Assembly: GCA_002726335.1 (NCBI GenBank) | Contig: PBSR01000080.1 | Span: forward strand, 1 to 59,255 | Source: Gemmatimonadaceae bacterium | Lineage (GTDB): Bacteria; Latescibacterota; UBA2968; UBA8231 | Direction: 5' to 3' | Length of the DNA stretch: 59,255 bases | Part shown: positions 35,566 to 44,607 of the stretch, piece after piece | Layout: every line of letters starts with the position of its first letter | Position numbering within the stretch: position 1 is the first letter of the stretch | Notes under the pieces: model-generated | Databases searched by the model: none | Told to the model about the DNA's origin: nothing | Seen by the model: only the letters and a program-made list of their open reading frames with translations | Program-made: the position numbers and the translations under genes

Positions 35566-37926
35566 CTACCAGGTTTGCAGCTGCTCCCGCCACTCGGGCA
35601 GGCGACGAGCCAACAGGTCTTCAACCTGGATCACCTTGGCCTGCAAGATCTGCTCCGTCGACACGGTGCCCATGTCGAGGCGCAGGGACAGGTCCAGATA
35701 GTCCGTGTCAGCCACCAGTCGCAACGCCTGTCTGGCGGTCTTCAGCTCCTCCCGCGCCACCTGCTCCATGCGGTCCACGTCGCGCAGGTTTTCGCGGACA
35801 TGCCCGGCACGAACCCACAGCCGGCCGGAGTGCTCGTGTACGGTGTCGCGCAGGCGCAGAAACTCCTCGACGCGAGCGGCCGAGCGCCACGTCAGCGCCA
35901 GGAAACGGGCGAGGGTGACCTCACGGCGGTAACGTGACCGTCCGGCGCGGAGTACATCAACGCCGGCGGCTTCGATCTGCACCGCGCCTCTCTCCCACAG
36001 ACGAGCCAGCTCCCGCAGCTCTTCCAGGGCTACGTCCTGTCCGCGTCGCTGGCCGCGACGGGCCAGGGCACGGAAGAAGGGGCGGGCATAGAACAGCGGC
36101 CTCTTCTCGATCAGGGAAGTGGTGTCGTTCGTAACGGCGTTCTCCCACTGCCAGTAGAACACACCAAAGAAGGCCTCGTCGAGTGACTCGGGCGCTTTCC
36201 CCGGCAGGTCGGCACTGGCACCATCCAGCACGAGCGGCTGGCCGGGGCCGACGAAGAACGGACCTTTGTAGTAGTCGAGTTGGGGATGGTGGCGCATCCC
36301 GTCGGAGCACAACGCCCACCCGCGGCGCACACGGCGGGCGGCTTTGCGCCCGAAGTCACGCTCGGCGATGGCCGTCAGCGTATGATCGAGATCCTCGAAC
36401 TCGGTGCCCTTACCCCAGATCGACCAGTAACCGAGCTCTTCGGAAGGCGACTTGCTGGCGCCGTCGAAGAGCCACCGTGAGTGGATGGCCTGGGGCCGCA
36501 GCCGGCGGGCGTTCTCCCAGATGGCCCGCTGGTTCTCGAGTGTCGGCAGGTAGGGTACGTTGAGGCATTCTATCGAAGTGTTGATCTCGAGTTTGGTGCT
36601 GAAGGGCAGACCAGCCTTGCGGCACAACGAGCGCTGGCGCCGGCACCGGTCGCTGGGCGTGACCCGGCTCATGGAATAGTCCCAGCAGTCCTTGGCATAA
36701 CCGGCCTCACGCCAGTCGACGGAGTCCTTGTCGATCTCGGTCTGGAAGATGACGTGCCCGGGATCGAGGGCGGCGATGTAGTCGTCCTGATCCCGGTCCC
36801 CGGACCAGTGGGTGGACGAATACGGCCAGGTGGTGAGGCGGGCCTCGGGTTGGGCCTTGTGCATGCTGCGGGCGACATCATTGACGAGCTCGGCCACCGC
36901 CTCCGGTCCGTGACGCCGGCCACATCGCGGACAATCTGCAGCGCGGTCCGCACTGCGCATGAAGCAGTGGTAGAAGCCCTCGCCGCCGGTGATGGCGATG
37001 ATGCCGCCGAGCTCAGGGATGTCGGCAAAGAGCGAGGCCCAGGCATCGGCGAGGAAACGGCGGGTCGTCGGGTCGCTCGTGCAGAGCGTACGGAACGCAC
37101 CGCCAGCCTGCAGGGCGCCGCGGGAGCGTGGCCGTCGTCGGAACAGTGCATGATCGGGCTCGAGCTTGGGGTTGTAACCCATGAGCATGATGTGCACACC
37201 GCAGGCCGCGGCGGCGCGCGCCAGCTTCTTCAGGCGCCGGCGGTTCCTTCCCGCATCGGGATGGCCCAGTTGCGCGAGGCCATCCGCGCCGGGTAGTAGA
37301 TAGTCTTCGAGCAGCGTCATGATCGGCACGGCATTGACGCCGACGCGAGCCAGTTCGAGGAAGTTGTCGTCCCTCTCGCGTCCGTGGATCCAGCCCTGGG
37401 TGGTGCAGAACCCGCCCCACAGATCGGCGCCGACATGCAGGTCCACGGAGGGCTGAATCCGGCGACGTCCCAGAGACAAGTGGGCGTTGCGCCGCAGGCT
37501 GAAGTAGTTGGACAGCCAGAGACTGGAGCGCAGCAACGCGGCCTCGGTTGGTGCGACGATCTCGACGCAGTTGCGGGTGACGTGCAGACGGAAGCGCCCC
37601 GACCAGCGATCCACGGGTTTTCGTCCCGGTTGCAGGCGAAACACAAGGCGTGGGCAGGCAGCGCTACCCCGCCGCAGACGCAGGCCGAGTCGGCGTGCCA
37701 GGCTGTGGCGCAGATCCTCGACACCGCGTGTGGCCGGTCCGCCGGTACTGACATCACCCTCCAGCTGCAGTGACCAGGCGCTGTCGATGGCAACGTCGCC
37801 ACGACGTGGGCGTTGCCGTGCCGGCTCGATCCGGGCCTGTGGCGGGCAGGACACGGTGTGCCAGAAATCGGAACCACGCACCCGGCGCACCTTGCGCCGC
37901 CATTCGCGCTCGAAGTCGGAGCTCAC
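35566..37926 (-). CDS. Large glycoside-hydrolase-like protein (GH20/GH163-like TIM barrel)
   Basis: 786 residues, GTG start overlapping the squalene/phytoene synthase stop (GTGA). The N-terminal ~170 residues look like the alpha/beta cap found ahead of GH20-type barrels (VEIVAPTEAALLRSSLWLSNY). The barrel follows, with WGGFCTTQGWIHGRERDDN, a CGVHIMLMGYNPKLE strand and IIAITGGEGFYHC, whose Glu could be catalytic. A CPRCGRRHG segment resembles the metal-binding cysteines of DUF4838/GH163 proteins. The C-terminal third is helical. No signal peptide is seen, so the enzyme is probably intracellular. Family placement is by pattern only. Confidence 0.65.
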   Translation of the reverse strand: MSSDFEREWRRKVRRVRGSDFWHTVSCPPQARIEPARQRPRRGDVAIDSAWSLQLEGDVSTGGPATRGVEDLRHSLARRLGLRLRRGSAACPRLVFRLQPGRKPVDRWSGRFRLHVTRNCVEIVAPTEAALLRSSLWLSNYFSLRRNAHLSLGRRRIQPSVDLHVGADLWGGFCTTQGWIHGRERDDNFLELARVGVNAVPIMTLLEDYLLPGADGLAQLGHPDAGRNRRRLKKLARAAAACGVHIMLMGYNPKLEPDHALFRRRPRSRGALQAGGAFRTLCTSDPTTRRFLADAWASLFADIPELGGIIAITGGEGFYHCFMRSADRAADCPRCGRRHGPEAVAELVNDVARSMHKAQPEARLTTWPYSSTHWSGDRDQDDYIAALDPGHVIFQTEIDKDSVDWREAGYAKDCWDYSMSRVTPSDRCRRQRSLCRKAGLPFSTKLEINTSIECLNVPYLPTLENQRAIWENARRLRPQAIHSRWLFDGASKSPSEELGYWSIWGKGTEFEDLDHTLTAIAERDFGRKAARRVRRGWALCSDGMRHHPQLDYYKGPFFVGPGQPLVLDGASADLPGKAPESLDEAFFGVFYWQWENAVTNDTTSLIEKRPLFYARPFFRALARRGQRRGQDVALEELRELARLWERGAVQIEAAGVDVLRAGRSRYRREVTLARFLALTWRSAARVEEFLRLRDTVHEHSGRLWVRAGHVRENLRDVDRMEQVAREELKTARQALRLVADTDYLDLSLRLDMGTVSTEQILQAKVIQVEDLLARRLPEWREQLQTW

Positions 37927-39008
37927 GCGTGTGCTTCGCTTTCACGGAGAGCGCCCAGGAAGTTCTCCTGCACGCGAGTCAGCATCCTGCGGGTGTAGTG
38001 TGGCGAGACGACGGCGGGCAGGGTCTGTCGCAGCAGCGCCGGCCAGCTGTCGGCTCCCGACCAGGACGGTAGGCCAAGACGACGGGCGCAGCCGCGGTAG
38101 TGGCGATCGGTGAACAGGAGCATCAGCAGTGCCGACGCACGCGTCGTACTGATGCGGTCGAAGTCGATGGCCTCGACGATGCGCAGGTATGCGGGTACCC
38201 TGGCCAGGGCGAGGCGCAGAAACTCGAGTCGTGCCCGGCGGATGAGGGCCGGATCCTGCGGGTTGCCGTTCAATTGGGAGCGCAGGTCCGGGTGGTAGGC
38301 GACACCGCGCTGCAGGTCCTTCTCGATGTCGCGGGTGATGTTGGCCAGCTGTACCATTTCCCCAACGACCATGGCGTGCTCGGTCAACTCAGCGGGCAGG
38401 TGGTCGCCGCGCAGCAGATGCATGACGAAGACGACGGGGTGGCCGATGACGTTGCGACAGTAGCGCAGCAGCTGGGCCTCGTCCGCCAGCACGCCGTCCT
38501 GTTCGACGAAGACCCGGGAGGACCAGCACATGCCCTCGGCCATGGCGGTGACGACACTTCGTACCGCCTGCTGCTGTCCTTCGTCGAGAGTGAGAAAGAC
38601 GCGGTCCACCATATCGCAGCGTTCGACGAGCAGCAGGTGTGTGGCGTCGCGGGCATCCTGCTGGAAGGCGTTCGGGATAGGTGGCGCCGGTGTGGGCGGG
38701 GTGGTGTCCAGGCGCGTGGCGAAAGCCCGCAGGGCGGCCTCCCGCGAGGCGGGATCGGGGTGCTGGTCCTCGTAGGTGTCGAGAATGCGGCAGTAGAGGT
38801 TGCCCACGGCTGCGGCACGGGCGATGCGGGGCGGCAGCAAGGAGATACAGGCGGAGAAGGTGCGCGCCGCATGGGGCAGGATCTGCCAGACGAAGGCTTC
38901 CGGGTCTGCCTGCTGTCGCAGTCCGTCCAGGTCAGGGCGGTCACGGTTCACGCGTGCCCCATTCAGGACCAGCCAGGGGCGGCGCCAGCCGGCGATGGTG
39001 GAGCTCAT
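37923..39008 (-). CDS. Squalene/phytoene synthase family protein
   Basis: 361 residues. Both Asp-rich motifs of trans-isoprenyl head-to-head synthases are present: CRILDTYED (DxxED) and ANITRDIEKDLQRG (DxxxD), with RYCRNVIGHPVV between them. The family condenses two FPP or GGPP molecules to presqualene or prephytoene diphosphate. No other isoprenoid gene is nearby, so the product (squalene, hopanoid precursor, carotenoid or another terpenoid) is open. The ATG overlaps the stop of the upstream propeller-like gene and its stop overlaps the next start, so it lies in a tightly coupled operon. Confidence 0.88.
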   Translation of the reverse strand: MSSTIAGWRRPWLVLNGARVNRDRPDLDGLRQQADPEAFVWQILPHAARTFSACISLLPPRIARAAAVGNLYCRILDTYEDQHPDPASREAALRAFATRLDTTPPTPAPPIPNAFQQDARDATHLLLVERCDMVDRVFLTLDEGQQQAVRSVVTAMAEGMCWSSRVFVEQDGVLADEAQLLRYCRNVIGHPVVFVMHLLRGDHLPAELTEHAMVVGEMVQLANITRDIEKDLQRGVAYHPDLRSQLNGNPQDPALIRRARLEFLRLALARVPAYLRIVEAIDFDRISTTRASALLMLLFTDRHYRGCARRLGLPSWSGADSWPALLRQTLPAVVSPHYTRRMLTRVQENFLGALRESEAHA

Positions 39009-40300
39009 GGCTCCACGCGCAGTCGGGCGTACCCGAGGCCGGACCCGGCCACGCTGCCGACGATGTCGATGGTATCACTCGGAGCCGAGCCGCCGCGCAC
39101 CGTGTTGGTCAGGAAGGTGCCGGTCATGGGCCGCGAAAAGGGGATGTCGACCCACGTCGGTTCTGCTTCCAACAGCGCCAGACGCCAGAGCGTGGTGTTG
39201 CCGTGCTGGAACTGGCCCAGCACGGCGGGCAGACCGAAAGGCGTGATGTGGATCCGAGCCTGTGTCGGGAGCGACCCGTCCTGGTCCTCGCCGAGAGCGG
39301 CGAGCGTGTGGCGCGCTGTGATCATGCCGTCCCGCACCACCGCATACTCCAGCGAATTCCGCAACTCGGTGCCGGGGAAGAACTGGTCACGGATACGGGC
39401 ATCGGTGCTGACGTCGATCCAGAGAACATGGGCGTCACCCCTGGCGTCGACCCAGAGATCACAGTTGCGCGTGGAGCCGGCCGTGGCATCCCGGTTGGCC
39501 AGCTCCAGCCATTCACCGAAAGGCTCCCGAGCGATATCGGGAGAGGCGGCGTAGAACAAGCGCCGGAAGACATAGTCCCAGTCGCGCCCGGTAATCTGCT
39601 TCTTGGCCGCGCGCCACTCCTCTACCGGCTCGACGATGTCACCTACACCGAGAAAGTGGGCAGCCCCGGAGCGCAGCATGACGTTGGGGTAGCACAGGCG
39701 CAGGGGTTGCGGTCTGTCGTATTCGCTGCCGAGAGGCCAGCGAATCTGACCGCGGGCCTGCCACACATCGCCGCGCCGCAGTGACAGGTGGGCGATCTCG
39801 TACCCCTCGTTCTGCATGTAGAGCACGTCCTCACTCTCGCAGTCGGCGGTGACGGTGCGATAGGAGTGTTCGCTGAACGGGGGTGTACCCTCCCAGTCGG
39901 GCTGTTCCAGTTGGGGGTCGGACTCGGGGTCCCGGGCGTTGAAACGAAACACCGTCGGGGTCGCCGGACCGCCGTATTCCCCGGGGTCGGCCTGAGTCGG
40001 ATTGGCTGAGACCAGCAGATCGTCGCCTGCGAGGGCGACGGGGGAGGGCTCGCGCGTGCGTCCCGTCAGATCCCGATGCAGCAGTCGCCAGTCACCGTCG
40101 TCCCGGCGATCGAACAGCAGCCAGCGCGTGTTGTTGAGCGGGACCTGCTCCGCAATCGTCTCCAGGCCTGCGACAAAGACATGATCCTCCCGCCGGGCGA
40201 CCACGGTGGAGCCGTGGCACCACAGAGGCCCGGCGCCGTTGTCGGCTGGTGTGTACGAGTAGATCTCGTCCTCGACTTCGATGCGGACATGGAGGGTCAT
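39005..40300 (-). CDS. Uncharacterised propeller-like protein
   Basis: 431 residues without a recognised domain. It contains repeated strand-turn-strand patterns with Trp/Asp-rich turns (LVARREDHVFVAG-type, WQARGQIRWPL, LWVDARGDAHVLWIDV, TTLWRLALLEAEPTWVDI), suggestive of a six- or seven-bladed beta-propeller such as BNR-type proteins. No signal peptide or membrane segment. It starts two bases after the creatininase stop and overlaps the squalene/phytoene synthase start, so it is co-transcribed with both. The function is unknown; it may bind or process a carbohydrate. Confidence 0.7.
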   Translation of the reverse strand: MTLHVRIEVEDEIYSYTPADNGAGPLWCHGSTVVARREDHVFVAGLETIAEQVPLNNTRWLLFDRRDDGDWRLLHRDLTGRTREPSPVALAGDDLLVSANPTQADPGEYGGPATPTVFRFNARDPESDPQLEQPDWEGTPPFSEHSYRTVTADCESEDVLYMQNEGYEIAHLSLRRGDVWQARGQIRWPLGSEYDRPQPLRLCYPNVMLRSGAAHFLGVGDIVEPVEEWRAAKKQITGRDWDYVFRRLFYAASPDIAREPFGEWLELANRDATAGSTRNCDLWVDARGDAHVLWIDVSTDARIRDQFFPGTELRNSLEYAVVRDGMITARHTLAALGEDQDGSLPTQARIHITPFGLPAVLGQFQHGNTTLWRLALLEAEPTWVDIPFSRPMTGTFLTNTVRGGSAPSDTIDIVGSVAGSGLGYARLRVEP

Positions 40301-40302
40301 GG

Positions 40303-41097
40303 TCAGTAGGGCGACGTCGGCGCCTTCACCCCTTCCCTGAACCGGGTGAGCAGCTCGGCCGTGATCTCATCCGCCTTCACCGCTCCCAGCAGCTTTGCGA
40401 AGGCGTCGATGCTGTGATCGAAGACGGCCTTGCCTTTGGCCGCCGTCGCCTTGCCGGCGTCACCGACGTACATGTTGGGGTACATCGCATACCAGTCGAC
40501 GGGTGAGTAGGCGCCGGCCCGCTTCAACTCGGCGTTGCCTCCCTGATTGGTGAAGGGGTCGGGGACGGCCTCCATGTCGACCAGATCGGCATCGAGATGC
40601 AGCATCATGCTCGTTTCCTGCTCGCCGGCATGGCCGTCGTCGTCGGCTTCCTTCAGGTTCTTCCAGCCGTCAAAGCCCGGCAGCTGGGCGTAGTAGACGG
40701 CGTAGTCCCGTTCCTTCTCGACGAGGGTCTGCACGAACAGGGGCAGGGCGTAGCGGTTGCCGCCGTGACCGGAGAGCAGGACGATCTTCTTCACGCCGTG
40801 ACGGGCCATCTCGTCGCACACGTTCTGCAGCAGGCGGAAGACGAGGTCGCGTTCGATGACGATGGAGCCGGGCAGGTGAGCGCCCTCATGGTTGATCCCC
40901 CACGGGTAGGAGGGAAGGACGAGGGCCGGCTCACGTGCGGCCGCCTCGCAGGCGATGTGGTGGGAGGCGAAGCAATCGGTGCCCAACGGCAGGTGGGCAC
41001 TGTGCGGCTCGATGACACCGATGGGGATGACACCGACACCGGCACAGTCGCGGACGGCGGGTCCGAAGGCTTTGTAACTCAGGTGTTCCCAGCGCAT
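40303..41097 (-). CDS. Creatininase-family amidohydrolase
   Basis: 264 residues from the ATG at 41097, preceded by GGAGGA at a good distance; a longer in-frame start at 41223 would overlap the divergent gene. Metal-ligand motifs match the creatininase fold: VIEPHSAHLPLGTD (Glu30, His32, Asp41), LSGHGGN and HAGEQETSMML. The canonical Gly after the first His is Ser. Enzymes of this family hydrolyse creatinine, formamidopyrimidines or mycofactocin-type peptide amides using two metal ions. The substrate is unknown. First gene of a minus-strand run reaching at least 33434. Confidence 0.9.
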   Translation of the reverse strand: MRWEHLSYKAFGPAVRDCAGVGVIPIGVIEPHSAHLPLGTDCFASHHIACEAAAREPALVLPSYPWGINHEGAHLPGSIVIERDLVFRLLQNVCDEMARHGVKKIVLLSGHGGNRYALPLFVQTLVEKERDYAVYYAQLPGFDGWKNLKEADDDGHAGEQETSMMLHLDADLVDMEAVPDPFTNQGGNAELKRAGAYSPVDWYAMYPNMYVGDAGKATAAKGKAVFDHSIDAFAKLLGAVKADEITAELLTRFREGVKAPTSPY

Positions 41098-41202
41098 AGG
41101 ACGATCCTCCTCCCCACATAATCGGCGAACGACAGGGGGAGCGCGAGGGGATGGCCGGAAGTCACATCCAGGACCCGGTGGGATGCCGTAGCTTTCTCTC
41201 CC

Positions 41203-42558
41203 ATGGCCCACTCGAGCTCTCACAGCCGTCGCCCCTGCCTCTACTGGTTCAATCCCCTCTGCGATCTGACGGCCGGTCGGGGTACATCCTTCACACCTTC
41301 AGAAGGTCTGCGTGACCTCGCCCACGACCTGGCCCTGGTCCCGGCCCTGCTGGCGTCGCCTGACGATATCGTGGTCGTGCCGGAGTTGCCGTCCACGGAG
41401 TTCCTGCAGTCTCAGAAAGCCGCCGGGTTGCCCGATCCGGAGCTCATCACCTGGGATGCCGGGTCCGATCCCCCTCCCGAACTGCTGCAACGACGGATCG
41501 CCGGACTGCACCCCTGGGGCTGGTCGCCGGACAGCGTGGCTGCCCTCGAGCCGCTGGCCGCCCAACTGCCAGACGGCACCGCGTCACCCTCAGCTCTGTG
41601 GAGCGAGTCGCGCCGGCAGCTGTACTCGAAGAGCTGGAGCGCCGCCTGGCTGGCCGAGGTCATCGATGATCTGCACGCAGATGGTGGTGACAGCTGGTTG
41701 TGCGGACGCGACGAAATCGGCATCACCTGCCGGGAAGAGTCGGCGGTCGCGCGGACCGTTGCAGAGGGTTTCGAGGCGGGCTGGCAACGGGCCGTCATCA
41801 AATCGGATTTCGGCGCTGCCGGCGGCCAGCAGATGGTCGTCAACGCTGCCGAGCTCAAGGGCTATCAACGGCAATGGCTGAGGCGGACGCTGGTAGAATC
41901 GGGCGCCGTCGTCGTCGAACCGTGGCTCGACCGCGTCGTCGACCTGTCTGCACAGTACGAGATCGACGAGGACGGATCGATCTGTTTTCTGGGTACGAGG
42001 CGTTTTCTGTCCGACAACCGGGGTCGTTTCCAGGGTGTCTTCGTGCATGAGATTGAAGCCGGATTGGACGCGGATGTGCGCGGGTGGCTTCATGGCGGCG
42101 ACAATGACAGACTGCCGGAGCTGTGCGCTCGTCTTGGCGGGCTGCTGCAGGCGCGGTTGCCCGCAGAGTACCGAGGACCCGTCGGCATCGACGCCTTCGT
42201 TTATTGCGATGCCGCCCAGACGCTGCGGCTGAAGCCGATCGTCGAGGTCAACCCGCGCTACACGATGGGCCGGCTGGCGCTGGCGCTGGGCGAACACGTG
42301 CTGGCAGAGCGTACCGCCCAGTGGCGGATCGTGCGCGTGAAAGATGTGATCGACGCCGGTTTCACCAGCATCGCGGCGTGGGCGGAGGATCTGCAACAGC
42401 GTATGCCACTGGAGATGACGGAGGGGGGTGGGCGGATCTCCCGTGGTGTCGTGTTCACCAACGACCCGACGACGGCGCGGTCCTTCGTTGGCATGCTGGC
42501 GGTGGGAGAGAGCCAGGTTGACCTGGAGAAGGTCACCGACGTGCCCCGTAAGGTGTAG
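41203..42558 (+). CDS. ATP-grasp-type protein
   Basis: 451 residues. An N-terminal ~150-residue region is not recognised. The ATP-grasp part shows VIKSDFGAAGGQQM (nucleotide-binding Lys and Gly-rich loop), EPWLDRVVDLSAQYEID, and the metal-binding carboxylate strand PIVEVNPRYTMGR, preceded by GPVGIDAFVY. Such enzymes make acyl-phosphate intermediates and ligate carboxylates to amines or thiols. No clear Shine-Dalgarno site precedes the ATG at 41203, so a start further downstream cannot be excluded. Divergent from the creatininase gene, 105 bases away; a hairpin follows the stop. Confidence 0.8.
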   Translation: MAHSSSHSRRPCLYWFNPLCDLTAGRGTSFTPSEGLRDLAHDLALVPALLASPDDIVVVPELPSTEFLQSQKAAGLPDPELITWDAGSDPPPELLQRRIAGLHPWGWSPDSVAALEPLAAQLPDGTASPSALWSESRRQLYSKSWSAAWLAEVIDDLHADGGDSWLCGRDEIGITCREESAVARTVAEGFEAGWQRAVIKSDFGAAGGQQMVVNAAELKGYQRQWLRRTLVESGAVVVEPWLDRVVDLSAQYEIDEDGSICFLGTRRFLSDNRGRFQGVFVHEIEAGLDADVRGWLHGGDNDRLPELCARLGGLLQARLPAEYRGPVGIDAFVYCDAAQTLRLKPIVEVNPRYTMGRLALALGEHVLAERTAQWRIVRVKDVIDAGFTSIAAWAEDLQQRMPLEMTEGGGRISRGVVFTNDPTTARSFVGMLAVGESQVDLEKVTDVPRKV

Positions 42559-42565
42559 ATCGCCG

Positions 42566-42585
42566 GACCACGGCTGGCCGTGGTC
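42566..42585 (+). terminator. Hairpin just after the ATP-grasp gene
   Basis: GACCACGGC (42566-42574) pairs perfectly with GCCGTGGTC (42577-42585), leaving a two- to four-base loop, seven bases after the stop at 42558. No T-run follows, so it would be a weak or non-classical terminator. Confidence 0.4.
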
Positions 42586-42605
42586 GCGGAGGGATCTGGC
42601 GAGCG

Positions 42606-42640
42606 ACTCGGAAGCTTGATTCGTCGCGGCCCTTCCGAGT
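42606..42640. promoter_or_regulatory. Inverted repeat ACTCGGAAG, putative operator upstream of the AlbA-domain gene
   Basis: ACTCGGAAG at 42606-42614 is exactly inverted at 42632-42640 (CTTCCGAGT), with 17 bases between and 12 bases before the GTG at 42653. AGTATACT (42638-42645), an 8-bp palindrome, overlaps the right arm. Three further copies of the same sequence lie inside the gene. Placement suits an autoregulatory operator, but it could also be a transcript hairpin. Confidence 0.4.
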
Positions 42641-42652
42641 ATACTTCTGAGC

Positions 42653-44029
42653 GTGACCGATCTGGAGGACATCCTCAAGCGTCCGGAAGGCAAGACGCTG
42701 GAGTTCAAACGCGACCTATCCTCTCCTGACGGGGTGCTCAAGACGATCGTGGCGTTCGCTAACACGGCGGGTGGGACGTTGCTCCTGGGCATAGAAGACG
42801 GGAGCCGGCACGTGCGCGGCGTAACCGATGCGCTGGACATGGAAGAGCGTCTCGCCAATCTCGTCAGCGACCGGATCCATCCCCGGCTCGTACCGGAGAT
42901 CGACATTCTCCCATGGCGTCGGACACACGTGCTGGCGGTTCACGTCCACCCCAGCCCCAGCCGGCCGCACCACTTCACCCGCGAGGAGCCCGAGCGGGGA
43001 ACCTACGTTCGGGTCGGCTCGACCAATCGTCGTGCGGACGCCGAGCTACTCGACGAACTGCGCCGCTTCGCGCGGGGTGAAGGTTACGACGAGCAACCCA
43101 TGCCGGAACTCGACTCGGAAGCCATCGACTTCCGAGTCGCTTCCGAGTCGTTTCTCCCGGTCCGAAAGCTCGCACGACGCGACCTGGCGACCTTGCGACT
43201 CGTCACAGACCACCAAGGCCGGAAGGTTCCGACCGTCGGAGGAATGATCCTGTTCGGAACGGACCGCGAGCGGCATTTCCCCGATGCCTGGATCCAGGTC
43301 GGACGCTTCCAGGGCGCCGACAAGAGCCGCATCGTCGATCGCGCTGAGATCCGTTCACTGCCCGTGCCCGCCGTCGAGGAAGCGATCGCTTTCGTGCAGA
43401 AGCACGCATTGCACGGCGCCGAGATCGGTCCCGTGCGCCGAAAGGAGCGCTGGAGTCTGCCCCCGGTGGCGGTACGCGAAGCACTCATCAACGCGGTGGC
43501 CCACACGGACTATGCCAAGCGCGGCGCGCCCTTGCGCCTGTCTATCTTCGACGACCGGCTCGAGATCGAGAACCCCGGCCTTCTCCCTTTCGGACTCACA
43601 CTCGAGGATCTGCCGCGCGGTGTGTCGAAGCTTCGCAACCGGGTGATCGGCCGAGTTTTCCACGCTCTCGGCCTGATCGAGCAATGGGGCAGCGGCATCC
43701 AGCGCATGACGGCCGCCTGCCACGAGGCCGGGCTCGCGGCGCCGCTGTTCGAGGAGCTGGCCACCCGTTTCCGGGTCACCTTGCACACCGCGCAGGTGGA
43801 CCGTCCAAGCCTCGACGACACCGATCAGTCCATCGTCGCCTGCCTGGAGAGCGGCGAGGGGCGTTCCACGAGCGAAATCGCCAAGAAGATCAGTCTCACG
43901 CCACGGGCCACGCGCACGCGGCTCGCCCGCATGGTCGGCAGCGGGCTGGTACGTGAGATCGGCACGGGACCGCAGGACCCGAAACGACGCTACTACCTTG
44001 CCGAGCAACCACCCCCGGAGAGTCTATGA
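42653..44029 (+). CDS. AlbA/Schlafen-type DNA-binding and HATPase domain regulator (RecG-like COG2865)
   Basis: 458 residues, GTG start. N-terminal Schlafen/AlbA_2 domain with EGKTLEFKRDLSSPDGVLKT and FANTAGGTLLLGIEDG (about 14-50), then RGTYVRVGSTN. A central region follows with VREALINAVAHTDY and IFDDRLEIENPG, an HATPase_c_4-like fold, and IEQWGSGIQRM. The C-terminus has a winged helix (STSEIAKKISLTPRATRTRL). These proteins are usually transcriptional regulators; several are tied to stress or phage defence. The HD-domain gene overlaps its stop by ATGA. Repeated 11-base sites upstream and within the gene could be its targets. Confidence 0.88.
   Translation: MTDLEDILKRPEGKTLEFKRDLSSPDGVLKTIVAFANTAGGTLLLGIEDGSRHVRGVTDALDMEERLANLVSDRIHPRLVPEIDILPWRRTHVLAVHVHPSPSRPHHFTREEPERGTYVRVGSTNRRADAELLDELRRFARGEGYDEQPMPELDSEAIDFRVASESFLPVRKLARRDLATLRLVTDHQGRKVPTVGGMILFGTDRERHFPDAWIQVGRFQGADKSRIVDRAEIRSLPVPAVEEAIAFVQKHALHGAEIGPVRRKERWSLPPVAVREALINAVAHTDYAKRGAPLRLSIFDDRLEIENPGLLPFGLTLEDLPRGVSKLRNRVIGRVFHALGLIEQWGSGIQRMTAACHEAGLAAPLFEELATRFRVTLHTAQVDRPSLDDTDQSIVACLESGEGRSTSEIAKKISLTPRATRTRLARMVGSGLVREIGTGPQDPKRRYYLAEQPPPESL
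43111..43150. repeat. Three copies of CGACTCGGAAG inside the AlbA-domain gene
   Basis: CGACTCGGAAG at 43111-43121 in forward orientation, and its exact reverse complement CTTCCGAGTCG twice in tandem at 43129-43139 and 43140-43150. The core nine bases match both arms of the inverted repeat at 42606-42640. Confidence 0.55.
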
Positions 44030-44607
44030 CACGCGACGAAGCCCTCGATCTGATGCACGAGTACACCCAGTCGGAGGCGTTGCGCAAGCACATGTATGCC
44101 GTCGAGATCGCCATGCGGGCCTGCGCCCGCCAGGCAGGCGCTGACGAGGAAGCCTGGGCCACCGTCGGCCTGCTGCACGACTTCGACTACGAGCGGTTTC
44201 CCAATGGCGCCCTGTCGGCGACCCAGGAGCATCCCGCCCACGGCGTGGCCCTGCTGCGTGACCGCGGCTACCCCGAGGAGCTGTGCACGGCGATCCTGGG
44301 TCATGCGCACTACACGGGCGTGGCAAGGGAATCACCCGTAGCCAAGACGCTGTTCGCCGTGGACGAGCTGTGCGGCTTCCTCGTGGCCTGTGCCCTCGTG
44401 CGGCCCTCACGGAGCCTGATGGACCTGACGGTGAAGAGCGTGAAGAAGAAGCTGAAGGACAAGGGCTTCGCCCGCGGCGTGAACCGTGAGGATATCCTGG
44501 CAGGGGCTGAAGAGATCAGTGTTCAAATAGAAGAGCACATCCAGTTCGTGATCGAAGCGCTGCGCCCGGAGGAGGGCCGGCTGGGTCTCGGCGGCGAGGC
44601 AGAATAG
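44026..44607 (+). CDS. HD-domain phosphohydrolase
   Basis: 193 residues; the ATG overlaps the stop of the AlbA-domain regulator. The HD metal motif is visible as LLHDFDYERF, with EHPAHGVALL and ILGHAHYTG supplying further His residues, and a later AVDELCGFL Asp. The first HD-family His is probably the one in ALRKHMYAVEIAM. This resembles small HD hydrolases acting on nucleotides or other phosphoesters. Coupling to a regulator suggests a nucleotide-signalling or clearance step, which is inferred. The C-terminus ends close to the start of the next gene. Confidence 0.88.
   Translation: MTRDEALDLMHEYTQSEALRKHMYAVEIAMRACARQAGADEEAWATVGLLHDFDYERFPNGALSATQEHPAHGVALLRDRGYPEELCTAILGHAHYTGVARESPVAKTLFAVDELCGFLVACALVRPSRSLMDLTVKSVKKKLKDKGFARGVNREDILAGAEEISVQIEEHIQFVIEALRPEEGRLGLGGEAE

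Noticed and set aside
34256..35701. 481-codon plus-strand frame across the enolase-superfamily, methyltransferase and hydrolase genes
   Set aside because: It spans three well-supported genes on the other strand and has no recognisable protein features.
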